Below, one piece after another: positions 23,352 through 35,041 of a stretch of DNA of 64,000 nt (position 1 is the stretch's first letter; every line of letters begins with the position of its first letter). Origin of the DNA: Agrostemma githago (Eukaryota > Streptophyta > Magnoliopsida > Caryophyllales > Caryophyllaceae); contig OY288243.1 in the NCBI GenBank assembly GCA_958450325.1, positions 43,131,378 to 43,195,377 on the forward strand, read 5' to 3'. Both the position numbers and the translations under genes were made by a program. Below the pieces are notes generated by a model. The model searched no databases, was not told the DNA's origin, and saw only the letters and a list, made by a program, of their open reading frames with translations.

Positions 23352-25434
23352 TCTAGCATAATATTTATATGATCAGATTCATACAGTTTGTACATTTTTA
23401 TTTTGATTCAATTATAATCTCGAGTTCGTCATGGGAAAATTGGCATAACTAATATGGAGATATTAGTTGATTGAAATTTTTAAGGAGGCTGGTAAAAATC
23501 GAATTTTTATCGTCAAAGATTATTTCTGTTATTACTTTCTCTATGATTATTCGATATTCAATAGAGATTTAACGATTTTATTAAATCAAATTACTTGAAA
23601 AGCAGTTTCACATGGATTTGGGTAACTAACTAGAAAATAGTTTCCAGTTTTGTTACAAGTTTAATAATATCACTTTTAATTTCATAGTTCTTATCGAATC
23701 GGTTCGGCGAGTACCTGATTACACTAACTAGAAAATTTTGATTTTTGGAAAATCGAATCGGCAAGCACCTGATTGCGGTGGCCTTCGAGGCGAACAACAA
23801 GGGCAAGTCAGACCAAGGGTTGGTCGAACACCGTAGTGGCCTGGTTGATGCCGCGATTGTCCTTAGCTGTAAACACCGTGGCCAGCGGCCGACGAAATCT
23901 GGCTATGGTAGCCTGGTCGGTGGTGTTTATAGTTGCGTATATGTCTTGGCCGACGAGATCTGACATCGGTTGGACTGATGTCGGTGGTGTTGGGTCTTGG
24001 TTGGTGGTTGGATCAGAGGTTGACGGGATCTTGCAAGGGTTGCAACTTTGAAACTAGTTGTTTATCTGCAACATTGAATTGTTGATGGTAGCCTATTGAC
24101 TAACAGAGAGTTTGGTCAGTTGTGTGGCTTGCAAGTTGCATATGATGCAGTGGTTGCATCACATAATAGGTTCTCTTTTTAAACGATGGAAAAGTGTGTT
24201 TCAACATAGGATTTTTTTTGTAGTCTTTCCTCTTTCATTGTCTTTCCTCTTTCATTCAGTATTGTCAATTTTTCAGTAATACGATTACACCCATGATAAA
24301 ATATTATAGATTGAGTCGGAATAAATTCGTTGGTTTAGTTTACGACTTAATTGTTAAGTCGTGTTACTAAAGTTGGTTCTGCGATTGGTTTACGACTTAA
24401 GAGTTAGGTCGTGTTACTAATTTCAAGTTTTTTTTTCTTAATTAATTGTTAATTAGAATGTGAATGAGATTCATTATTTGTTTTCCGTATTGTGAATACG
24501 GCGCCTGAATGCCATTATAATTGTTATGAGATTGGCTTGTGACTAGTATGGCCCAAACTAGGATGGTTTACGATCTGCGTATCGTTATTCATTGTAATAA
24601 TTTTAATTAATTATTTATTCGTCTTGTTACGCGTGCAATGTATAATTATTCTAGTTCATACGATTGCGGGCGCATCGTATTGCAATGTAATAATTTATTG
24701 TTTTATTTTAGTAGTTAATTTGTAATTAGTGAAAATAAATGTAATTTGAAGACGAAGTCCCGAGAAGATGGAGGATGGAGATCCAAACGATTCGGGGGAG
24801 GTTTCATGAAGGATGGAGATCTGGATGAAGCTTTTGGACCTAGTTAGTTTAGGGGCCATACTAGATCACTTACTTTTATGCTGGCATTTAAATTCCTTTT
24901 ATGCTTGCTTTATTTTGTGAATGTGGTTATTTTGTTATGAGTTCACCGTAAATAACCGACATTCGATCCCCAAATAAGTAATATTGAGTTTTATGTTTTT
25001 CAAGACAACACCTAAGAAGCCTTAGAACACGATTGATAGGTTCTGCCAAAGCAGGGTGTTGATCGTATTTCCGGGGATAATAGGGTGAATTTATGAAATT
25101 CACACGTTAATGTTTGGTTTGACTCAACGGAACTATCAAAAGATAAAGTTTGGGGTTTCGAAACAAAGGAAATGTATTTGACAAGGAGTTGTTAAACACG
25201 TCGACCAAGAATTATAAGGCAGTTATAATTAGTAAGGTTGTTACTTACCTTAAACATTATTTAATCAAAGGCAGGGCCAAAGTCCGTTTGATGAATAGTG
25301 GGAGAGGGTCTTGGTTGAATGCCTTTTATGGGATAATTTTTTAAAGGGCATTTGGTAGTTCAAAAGAATGTTTTAAACTGCTTTGATGAACATTTTGCTT
25401 ATAGTCGCTTGTTCTTTTTGTTTATGTAGAAATT
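23352..25434 (+). other. Long untranslated leader of the Copia element
   Basis: About 2.1 kb between PBS and gag ATG. A locally GC-richer stretch (23740-24060) has open frames of 72 and 92 codons without domains. A duplicated phrase 'gtttacgacttaa' and 'taggtcgtgttactaa' occurs at 24340-24430. I see no gene. Confidence 0.6.
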
Positions 25435-26397
25435 ATGACTAGTAACAACAACAACAACTCTGCTTTTAATCTGCGCTATGTCCTTAAGAAGGACAAACTG
25501 AATGCTAACAACTTCCTTGATTGGGAAAGGAATCTGAGAATTGTTCATAGATATGAAGGAAAGGAATCTGTTTTGGACAATGCTCTTCCTAGTGCACTCT
25601 CTGCAACGGCATCAGATGTCCAAAAGAAAGCTAGAGAGAAAACCATTGCGACAAGCGTGCAAGTCCCGTGTCTAATGCTTGCATGCATGGAACCAGACTT
25701 TCAAAAGCGTTTTGATGGTATGGATGCATACAGCATTATGGCACAGCTGAAAACCATGTTTAAGAAACATGCTAGGCTAGAGAGATTTGAGGCTAATCGC
25801 AGGTTACTCGAATGTAAGTAGGCATATGGTGAACCAGTTGGACCACATGTGTTCAATATGATTGGACACTTTCAGGTCATGGAAAAACTTGGTTTTGCTT
25901 ATCCACCTGAGCTAGCTGTTGATATTGTGATCAATTCATTACACGAAGGTTTTCGAAACTTTCGTTTGAACTTTTGTATGCAAGGAGGGAAAGCAACCTT
26001 GGAAGAGTTGCATGGTATGTTGATTCATGCTGAGAGGAACATCCCGAATGAACCAGAAAAGGAACATAAAGATGTTCTTATGATTCGTAAGGGGAAAAAG
26101 TTCAAAAAGACTGGGACTGGGCCTAAAAAGGATAAAGGCAGGGAAGTTGCCAAGTCCGATTCTTCTGGAAAGGGAAAGGCTAGTTCAAAAGCAAAGGTTG
26201 CAGCTGAACAAGAATGCTTCTATTGTCAAAAGGTTGGCCATTGGAAGAGGAACTGTCCCAAATACCTGGAGGACAAGAAAAATGGTCTTTCTACCTCGGG
26301 TAAATTCTGTTATAGAAGTGAATTTAGCAATTTCTACTTCCACGGTATTCGATACCAAGTTATAGTACTCACATTATATGTAATGTGCAGGCACTAA
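25435..26397 (+). pseudogene. gag: gag of the Copia element
   Basis: ATG at 25435 opens a frame with one in-frame TAG at 25819-25821 and continues to 26397. The first 270 residues resemble the UBN2/gag-polypeptide region of Copia ('LNANNFLDWERNLR', 'MFKKHARLERFEANR'). A CCHC zinc knuckle is at about 26215-26255 (CFYCQKVGHWKRNC), preceded by a basic Lys-rich stretch. The normal continuation into protease is garbled after about 26310. The product would form the virus-like particle; this copy is inactive. Confidence 0.87.
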
Positions 26398-28135
26398 AAA
26401 GGAGGAGAATGCTGGAAAATGAGAAAACTGAACCCACTGGTTGATAGTGGAGCAAGAGTTGCTGCACTAGAAGCCTATAGTCTAGCTTTATCTATATATT
26501 ATGTTTTAGTTTAAGAACTCAGTAATGGTTATTTTGTTTGAACTACTACTATGAACTATGTTTTGGTTTCTGGTTTTGATTCCAAAAGTTATTCATCTAA
26601 TGTTGAGAATAATTGGTATTCTGCATATTTGAATGAAATGTTCTATATTTCCGCTAAATTATCAAATAATTTGTATGTTTTAGAAACACACATCTATAAC
26701 ATCAACAGTGAGAAATATAAGATAAGTCTTGCTGACCTTCTAATTTTCATATCCGGATTTGCATTTAGAATGCAGCATTCACACTTAACATGATTCTGAT
26801 CAAAGCAGTAAAAGAGACACCATATACGGGATATGGATCGGAAATGTTCCTAAGTCTTCTTTTATGGTCTATTCTGAATAGACTACCAGATATTACTTCT
26901 ACACCTAAAGTGTAAACAAAGTAGTTGTTGCTTGTGGTGGTGTGTTTTTGGAAAAAGGTGGTTGTTCCAAAAAGTCAAGTGGGAGTAGTATACATCTTGA
27001 AGGAGTTCATGATGACGAGCAACAACTGAATGGGATGACATAACTTGACAATGTTGTAAAAGGTGGTGGTGTAGGTTCAACCTACGATCCATCGCTAATC
27101 TAAAAGTTGTCGTTTCACATTGTAGAACGAGTACATCTTATATTCCAACGAAAAGATTTGGAAAAACTTGTTTGACAGAATGTTCCAAAATAATGATTTT
27201 GGAAATTAAGAAACTACTACCTACAATGATGCTTTGGTGAGTCAGGACTCCATAATGTGACTAAGAGTAGTCGTGCTAAAATGGATGTCAAGCCGCTTTC
27301 TTGAAGGAGTTCTTGAAAGAGGATGTGAAGTTAAGTGGGAGTATTATTATTTTCCTAGTATTGTATGTGGATGACATACTAATCATAGGAAACGATATAT
27401 CCATGCTTGAGTCAGTCAAGGGATGGTCACATTATTGTTTCTCTATGAAGGATCTAGGAGAGACAGATTAAATATTGGACGTCAAAATCTATGGAGATAG
27501 ATCGAGAATGATGATTGGACTTAGTCAAGAAACTTATGACGATAAGATCTTGTTATGTTCATGATGAGCCAAATACCAGACAAACTCGGGTGTTTGACGC
27601 TAGGTTGTCGTGAGTTGGTATGCGGTGAAGAATATGAGTTGGTTGTTACGAGTTACACTGTTGCGAGTTTCTGTAGTGACTAAAGATGACTTCTCCAGTA
27701 GTTTGGTTTCATTCTTTGTCTCAATGGACTCTCGTAGATTTTACATAAGAAACCGAGTATATAGCAACAACAAATGCAACAAAGGTAGTTTGCAAGGTTC
27801 GGAACAATGCAAATGTCGAAAATCTATTTGACTAAACCGTTCCCACCACCTAGGTATGAGGGTCATACTAGGTTTATGGGATTTAAGCTAATCAAGATTA
27901 GCGATGAAATTGAATTTGGAGAAATACAGTTATTAAAACATGGTTGATGTTTGGAATGTTCATCTATATCATTGATACTTATTTAATCATTGGTTTGGTA
28001 TTAAATAAAATGTCCAGAAAGCATGTGAGTTCTCTATAGGATTATCAAAAGTGTTTTGATAAGTGGAAAACTATCAGTGAACAGAGATCACAGCTTATTT
28101 GTGTCCCTAGTCAGTATCGCTAAATTGGACCTAAG
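26398..28135 (+). pseudogene. pol: Decayed pol remnants of the Copia element
   Basis: Fragments in several frames remain. A protease-like vestige (LVDSGARVAAL) is near 26435. Pre-integrase-like text lies around 26551-26730 (ISAKLSNNLYVLE). An RT fragment at 27335-27520 has LYVDDILIIGNDIS and a TAA after LGETD. The RNase H C-terminus is at about 27832-27885 (TKPFPPPRYEGHTRFMG). Integrase core and the first half of RT are absent. The remaining 27900-28135 is 3' noncoding. The TSD copy TGATG of LTR X is at 28136-28140. Confidence 0.75.
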
Positions 28136-28140
28136 TGATG

Positions 28141-29540
28141 TGACGGGAGGGATTTGTCGTGAATCCCACCGATCAAAGTAATAACCAACTAACCTAACTG
28201 GGTAGCTAGGGCAAGTCGGGTCGAGATCCTCAGGGACGGAAAATGGGCTTAGACTAAAGTGAGCTACGATTCTAGACTAGGTTCAAGGCCAACTAAACTA
28301 GGGTGATGGCTAAGGTCGACTAAGGACTAAGCTAAACAAGCAACTAATGACAAAAAGAAGCAGATTAAATCAATAAGAAGGAAACTAGGGCTTGGTCGGG
28401 TTCATGGATGTCAAGGAGATCAAAAGGAGAAAAAATGAGGGTGCTAGCATGCCTTCATAGCCTAGGTTACGATTGGGCTCTAGCTACTTAATTGGCCTAG
28501 GGGTCATCCTCACCACGCTCTCGCTACTAATGGGGGAACCAAACCTACCAACCAAACAAACACATGCAAGAGAAGAGACAAGAAAATCAAGGAATGATCA
28601 TCTCAAGTCTCACAAGCATTTCAACAAACATGTAGAGTGCAAGGCAAATAGGAAACAACAAAAACAACAACTAGTATCACCCGTCTCACCATAATCATCC
28701 CTAATCACACCCAATCCCCCTACTAACCCTAGGGGAAATCTACTCACACATATCGAAACTAAACCTAACACAAACAAGAGAAACCAACACAAGAACAAAA
28801 ACATTCATAATGAAATCTAAACTAGGAACAACAATAAACATAAACAAAGATGCAAACTTTACTAACTATGAAGGATTATAGGAAAAGAGAGAAGAAAGAT
28901 TATACCAACTAGAAGGGAATGAAAAAGATGAACACTTGTATAGAAGAAAACCCAAATAAGTCCACCAAGGTTGTCAATCTTGATAGATTCTTCAAGAGAT
29001 CCAATATTACAAGAATAACTAACTAAATTAAGGCTAAATGGAAGAGTGATTAAGGAAGAATTAGGCTAATCTACACTAATCTAAGCTAATCAAACCTAAA
29101 GTAGTCTAGGGTTTAGTGGGTAATGTAGAGTAATGAATAATGTTCTCTAAAACAATACAAGAGGGGGGGGGGGGGTATATATAGTGTTACAAGAATAAGG
29201 GAGGCGGAAAAATGAAACACGGCCTGAAATGGGCCCTTTCCGGCCTTGAAGGAAATGATCCCGGTCGGGATGGTGCATAACACCGGGTGGTGTTATGCAT
29301 AATACCGGGCGGTTTTATGCTCTTCCCAGTCGGGAAGGGGTTGATCCCGACCGGGAAGGTCATGATCCCGGCCGGGATCACCCTCCAGTAACCCGATTCT
29401 TCTTTGCACTTCATACCGGTCGTGATGGATGTGTTCCCGACCGGGATGGGTCCTTGTAGGCTTCAAATATGGTCACATAGGTCCCTACTTGCTCCTCTTA
29501 TCTTCTTATCAACTCTCGGTGCTCGGGAATGGGTCCCAAG
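28141..29540 (-). mobile_element. Solo LTR of family X, left part (interrupted)
   Basis: This is 1400 bp of an LTR whose other 209 bp are at 43833-44041. Outer ends are TG...CA (TGACGGGAGG on plus at 28141; TGATAAGTG on minus at 44041) and both are flanked by the direct repeat TGATG (28136-28140; 44042-44046). With both ends, a TSD and no internal region, it is a solo LTR of about 1.6 kb inserted in the Copia tail. It contains a poly-G run near 29163-29175, a TATA-like tatatatag at 29176-29184, and CCCGNCCGGG palindromes (29265-29450). No coding sequence. Confidence 0.85.
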
Positions 29541-32124
29541 TGTGGACATGACATAGGTCCACCCCGACGCAGCCACGCGCGGGTTTGTGGAGGCGAATGA
29601 ATCTCCATATGAGAATGGATCGAATTGAAATTTAAATCTAGGTGGAGTCGCCACCGAACTTTGTGGGAGTTCGGGCCCATTCGAACCCACTCTATGTCGT
29701 AGTGGGCCATATACAAAATACGGCCCATTTCCAATGTCAGAGTTTATTGGGCTCGTCCCTTTGCATTGCGATACCGATACTGTCTCTACCGGTTATCGTG
29801 TATTGAATGACTCTCGTACGCCAACGTTTTTGGGCATCCGAAAACCGAGGTTCTGAGTAAGGGGTGAGGGTACGTGTTGGGAAGCCCACAAAGGACACCC
29901 AACCCCGCCCGCACATTGGCGGCCTCTACTAAGATATCGAATGATTTTCCAATACGCGCGTTAGTTGAACGAGAAAATGTTATGCAAACATAGTTTTCCC
30001 TAAGCATGTGAGAAATTGAAAGGGTATCTATGTCGATTTAATGCAACTAAAATCTTAACGTTACAGTTGGATTTTAGCATGCAGGTTCATTTTAATACGA
30101 TAAAACAAACAATTAAATCAACAAGAAAAGGGACAAACGGTTAGTAGCGGTATGACGATAATAACGGTTTGCATAAATATGGAATGATGTAAATATGATT
30201 ATGCATGGTTTGAAAAGAGTGATGTTTCACGTGATAGATTAGGCACGTGTTGACTTAACTCATGAAAAACGATAACGAGACTCATATGACCTTGTAGAAC
30301 TCGCGGTTTGACGCGATAGAGGGGTCACTCGACCGAGTCATTGAGGGACTCGACCGAGTGGACCTCTGAAAAGTGTTCTGTTTTGTTTTTGAGACCCTAC
30401 TCGATCGAGTTATTGACCAACTCGACCGAGTACGTTGCCACTCGATCGAGCCATTGCGAGACTCGACCGAGTGGAGGTCGTCAGAACCTTCTGTCTCGTT
30501 TTCGGGGTGCCACTCGACCGAGTGGGCTAGGCACTCGGTCGAGTGCCCCCTGTGCGAACTAGGGTTCGCTCGCAATTTGCTATTGAATTCGAAATTGCTT
30601 TTGATTTTTGTTGAATTGATGTCTTTGTCGAATCGGGCATAAATTTTGATTAATTTGTGCTCGATTCGTGTGTATGATATTCGTCATATCCAACGTGCGA
30701 TTATTGAATCGACATCGGATATTAGAGCCAAATAAAAGTTAATTGCTATAAGTCATTTTTGAATCAACCAAGACGATATAAATTCCCTCCGCGTTTATGG
30801 CGTCGCATTAATTCTTGTCGAATTGTATGACGTCCATATTGACATCAATGAGAAATTGGATTAGTTTGATTATTTGACTAAGTCGTTAGATTCGACATCC
30901 AATTATGGAATTGGTATCGAGCCTAAAAATTGACACTTGGATAAACAGACTTGATTCCCTCGGCTTCTCCGACATCGTAATAAATCCCTAGGGATTTCGT
31001 GATGTCGGATCCGCGTCAACGGGTTTCGACCCTTATTAAAAGATACTCGATTTGCAAGATAGTTTTGTAATTGACGATATATGCGATTAGATAATAACGA
31101 TGCGAACGAAAACAAGAAAATATTGTTTAAGTTGACTCGTTTCAATAATCAAGTGCTAGGGTGTCAGGATAAGCGACCGGCAACGCTGTGTGCAATACAC
31201 TTGTATATTCGGGTTTCCATATTCCGACATCCTTCGCACTCGACACAAATCCGCGAGTATTTTAATGTTTTAATACTAGCGATATTAATGATATTATGAT
31301 GCAATAAAAATAAAAAAAACGACCCTTATGATGATAAATGACGCGAGAAGGGAGGAGAAGAGAGAAAAGATTGGATTTTGCACCCTCAACCTACATGTTC
31401 TTGTTCTCGGTATGGACTCGTAGTTGCGGCTAGCACGGGAGTATCGAGTATGTAGGCTAAGTTGTGGTGGTTAGGGTTTTGAATTCCTAAAGCTAGGTTT
31501 AGGGTTTGCTAGTGTAGTATTAGGTTTGATTAGGGTAGAATTAGGGTTGAATAATGGAGTGTAAAAGTTGTGAATTTTTGTGTTGCATGGGGTGTATATA
31601 TAGGCTAGGCCAATGTACCCTGGCTAGGGTTACTCGACCGAGTAGCCCCTGGACTTGGTCGAGTGGTCCGTTCAGACGCAGTCGGGCTCAAATTAGGGCC
31701 CACTCGATCGAGTGGGCTGAGCACTCGATCGAGTGGCTCAGCTGGGTCGCGCGGGTCCAGTGTTTTGGACCGTGGATTGGATGTTTGTTGGGTTTTGTTT
31801 TTTTGAGTTGGACTTTTGATGTTTGGTGACTGTTTTTATGTGTTTCGGGAACGATTTTGACCGGGGTTGACCCAATCGCTAAAAAGTCGGTTTTATTTCC
31901 GGTGTCGGTTTGGCCCAAATTAGTCTCCTTTGACTCGGAACGGTCCACTGGGCCTGAATTTGAGGTCCGTTTGAAAGATTTGTACTCCATAAGCGCTTAA
32001 GCCAACAGCTAATGGTTTTGAGCCCATATCTGAGCGCGTAAAAACATGTTAGCGTCCGATCATCATCGGGTGTTTTTTTGAAAACTGCTATAGACACTTG
32101 GGAGTCAAAATGCGGGTGTCTACA
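29541..32124 (-). repeat. 3' LTR of the minus Ogre-like element
   Basis: On minus it starts TGTAGACACCCGC at 32124 and ends ATGTCCACA at 29541. A TATA box (tatatata, 31591-31598) is about 530 bp into the LTR. It carries many copies of the 10-bp palindrome CTCGAYCGAG at 30326-30545 and 31630-31740. Open frames in the LTR recur in the other LTR but have no domain. Confidence 0.92.
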
Positions 32125-32140
32125 GAGCCCCCACTCTGAC
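32125..32140 (-). other. Polypurine tract of the minus element
   Basis: On minus, CAGAGTGGGGGCTC abuts the LTR start TGTAGACAC. Nearly the same PPT precedes the 3' LTR of the other Ogre-like element at 58226-58239. Confidence 0.8.
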
Positions 32141-32701
32141 TGAGGCTTGGACAAGGCGAGGGTCAGAGTAGCTACCAGGCCAATCGAGGATTGAAACCCG
32201 GCAGACTTCCGATCGGGTCGTTTATAGTCCCTTAGACTCGCGTGAAGGGCTCGCCAACCATAAGCTAGAAATCATACCTGAGCTCCGGGGGGAATTTGGA
32301 CTTGTCGCGTAAGTCCTGGGTGCGCCTGTATGTAGGCCCATCCCGTGCTATTCCGGGGAAAATGCCACCTAGGGCTTTCCGCTGGGGAGATATGTGGGTT
32401 GCCTGTCCCTGCTTGAGTCGTACCTGTATAAGTCACATAAAATTTGCATGCAACACGTAGGTAGTAAAATGACTCGCGCTGGGGAAAATGATTTTTGAAA
32501 TTTTTGAATTTTGAAAATTTTGAAATTTTGAAATCTTGAAATTTGGAAATTTTTTTCAATTTTTGACTCATAAAGAAAATTTGGAAAGTTCGGGATGATT
32601 ATTTCCGTGCTAGTATCGAGTAGGCTTGTGGCTTGATTCCGTTTAGGATTAGGAAACTATTGTGCAAGGAGAGATATGGAAAGAAAGTTGTGAGGTTAAT
32701 G

Positions 32702-32709
32702 CTATATAT
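32702..32709 (+). promoter_or_regulatory. TATA box of the accessory gene (antisense to pol)
   Basis: GCTATATATAGCCCTC on plus, 91 bp upstream of ATG 32800, followed by a CT-rich leader. This is a well-formed plant TATA box inside the element but outside the LTR, directed at the accessory gene. Confidence 0.65.
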
Positions 32710-32799
32710 AGCCCTCTCTTGTCTTTGATTTTCTTCATAACCTCCTCCTCAATTCTTCCCTTCAAAAGAAAATCTCTTATCCTTTCAAGAAAAAAAGCC

Positions 32800-33639
32800 A
32801 TGGGGATCGATAGGTTGACCGTGATGCTGCAGGAGTGGTCCCGACGTTTTAGGGATGCGGATAGGGTGACTCTCAACCAGACGGGTATTACCCAGCTGTA
32901 CCCATTTCGCCAGATGCAGGTTGATCGCTATTTCCTGGATGCGTGCTTGTCTTATTGGGATGACATATATCATGTCTTTGCCTTTCCTCGCGGAGAAGTT
33001 TGCCCTTTACCCGAGGAGATTGCTGCTGTGGGAGGGTGGAACCCGATACTCCGACCCGCCATACCGTACTCAGTTTATGACCCGAGGAGGAAGCTTCGAG
33101 AATTTTTGGGGCTTTCTCACAACGAGGTGTCCCGTATGATGGAGGGTGATAATATTTCTCTGATCGACTTGGCTGAGAAATTTATGAAACCTCTCGATGT
33201 CCGGGTCAGACCGGCTCACAGCCGTAGGGCTTTTTCCTTCTGCATGCTCCATGTTTATGCCTTTGAGGGTCACATGGATTTATTGTCTTGTATGGGTAAC
33301 GCCCGCCTCATAACCGTGGTTGACTTGATGGAGACGGAGTATAGCCCGGCTTGGCTGATCACGGGTGAAATTATCCAAGGTCTAGATAACCGCAAGAGGG
33401 ATTCGTCGGTCCGTCTCACTGGAAGTACCCGTTTGTTGCAAGTATGTTACTTTGCACTTTATTTTTCCCGACTTCTTGATTTTTAATTTTTTTTTTAACT
33501 TGAATTTCCCGAGTTTATCGGTTTTTTAATAAAGACGTATTAATGAACACCGTCCCTGTCTTTTCGTTTATTGCAGTGGTTGTACCCTTTTGAGGGGTTT
33601 CCTACGTATCCACAATTAGCGGAATCAAACCAGACGTAG
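32800..33639 (+). CDS. Accessory gene B' (truncated), antisense to gag-pol
   Basis: Exon 1 is 32800-33441 (214 codons, ATG in context gccATGG). A GT-AG intron at 33442-33576 (donor CAA/GTATGT, acceptor TTATTGCAG, phase 0) is followed by exon 2 at 33577-33639, giving 234 residues with no break. It is clearly related to gene B at 52697-51336 in the other Ogre-like element; shared words are CPLPEEI followed by a GGW, and GE(L/I)..GLD near the exon end. It resembles retroelement accessory proteins of the plant mobile domain/DUF7745 kind; the role is unknown. Exon 2 corresponds to sequence that lies beyond gene B's stop in the other element, so the true C-terminal half was deleted here. Confidence 0.6.
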
Positions 33640-33806
33640 TTTATACAAAGATTTGATTTTTGCAATTTTCGAAATACATCAGGACTATTAGTTCGAGATG
33701 TGCGACAGTAGAATAATTAATTCTAACTTATTGACTTGTCTAAAATTTTGAAAATTTATAAAAGACAATTTTTTATAAATTTTTGCAAATGACATTGAGA
33801 TGGGGT
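33640..33806. other. Spacer between convergent gene ends
   Basis: 167 bp of AT-rich sequence separates the stop of the plus-strand accessory gene (33639) from the pol stop on minus (33807). No gene. Confidence 0.6.
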
Positions 33807-35041
33807 TTAGGGGTAGTAGCGCTTCAGCTGGTCCAAGTTGGTTGGGTTGACGAATTCGTTCCCGTCCAGGTCTGTCAGCATCACCGCTCCTCCTGATAGG
33901 ACTTTCTTGACTAAGTATGGCCCAACCCAATTAGGTTTGAATTTCCCCCTTGGGTCAACCGGTAGTAAGGCACGAACCGATTTTAGGACTAAATCCCCCA
34001 CTTTGATGTTTCTGGGCTGAACCCTTTTGTTGAAAGCCCGTTGGATCCTCTTTTGATATATTTGGATATTGTTCAGGGCCCGGGACCGCCGTTCGTCCAA
34101 AAGAACTAGCGAATCGTATCGGGCTTGGACCCAATCTGCTTCCGGTACTTGGCTTTCAAGTAAAATCTAGAGGGATGGCACTTCTAACTCAACCGGCTGG
34201 ACTGCTTCCATTCCATATGTCAAATAATATGGAGTAGCTCCGGTCGCGGTACAAATCGACGTCCGATACCCTCAGAGAGCGAAAGGTATTTTTTCGGGCC
34301 AGTCCCGGTAATTCTCAGCCATCTTCTTAAGTATGGTGACAGTTGTTTTGTTAGCCGCTTCTACCGCTCCGTTTGTTTGGGGTCGGTAAGGTGAAGATGT
34401 ATGCCTTTGAATCTTATATTTTACCAGCAATGCGGTAGTTTCAGCTTGGAAGTGGGTCCCGTGATCACTGATAAACTCGTGTGGGATCCCTTATCGACAT
34501 ATGATCTTGTTCTGGATAAATTTGGCCACGTGCTTGGCGTTTAAGACACGGTATGACTCGGCTTTGACCCATTTGGTGAAGTAGTCGATGGCCACCAAAA
34601 TGAAGCAATGACCTCCCGTCCCGGAAGGGTGCACCTTTCCAATTATATCAATACCCCATGTCGAAAATGGCCATGGTGATGTCATGGTATATAATAGGGA
34701 AGATGGCATATGCTGTACATTAGCGAAGATCTGACAATTATAGCAGTGCTTGACGTATAATTGACAGTCTGTTTCCATGGTGTTCCAGTAATATCCGAGC
34801 CTCATGATTTCGCGGGCTAACATATGGGCGTTCATATGTGGGCCATTTTCACCGTCGTGTACCTCGGACATAACCTTTTCGGCATGTACTTTATCGATAC
34901 ATAGGAGGAGAGCCCCCTGTGCCGTCTTTTTGTATAATTGCCCGTCATCCGTGCGAACGAATTGGGTTGCCAAACTCCGCAGGGCTTTCTTGGCCCGGTT
35001 TTCAGTTTCCGGGGGATACTCTCCCGTTGCCAAGTAGGTTA
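33807..35041 (-). pseudogene. pol: Integrase of the minus Ogre-like element
   Basis: Integrase begins in a frame shifted relative to RNase H; the shift is at about 35042. The HHCC finger lies at about 34870-34735 (H...H...C..C, ending KHCYNCQ). DDE residues are all present: Asp in WGIDIIG (about 34658), Asp in ISDHGTHF (about 34475), Glu in NGAVEAANK (about 34365). Stops interrupt at 34491-34493, in the WGYRT-type motif near 34275 (TGG-to-TGA type) and near 34170. A GPYLV module sits near the C-terminus (about 33907-33893), and pol ends KRYYP at 33807. Inactive through nonsense codons although the catalytic residues remain. Confidence 0.85.

Larger units (their letters stand above)
22690..28140 (+). 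mobile_element. Degraded Ty1/Copia retrotransposon, 5' part
   Basis: 5' LTR 22690-23337, initiator-Met PBS 23339-23351, ~2.1-kb leader, gag with UBN2-like region and CCHC knuckle, then fragments of integrase/RT/RNase H in Copia style. RT keeps YVDD (about 27368) but the preceding fingers/palm are missing. RNase H C-terminal sequence ends near 27900. The element continues past the LTR X insertion at 44047. No 3' LTR was found in the window. It is the oldest retrotransposon in this cluster, judged by decay and nesting. Confidence 0.85.

Noticed and set aside
23745..24051. 72- and 92-codon frames in the Copia leader
   Set aside because: Overlapping frames in a GC-richer patch of the leader, no domain, no homology to the Copia coding region that I recognise.
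30282..30642. Frames of 73-97 codons recurring in both LTRs of the minus Ogre-like element (also 42069-42370)
   Set aside because: Their recurrence is explained by LTR identity; peptides reflect CTCGAYCGAG repeats.
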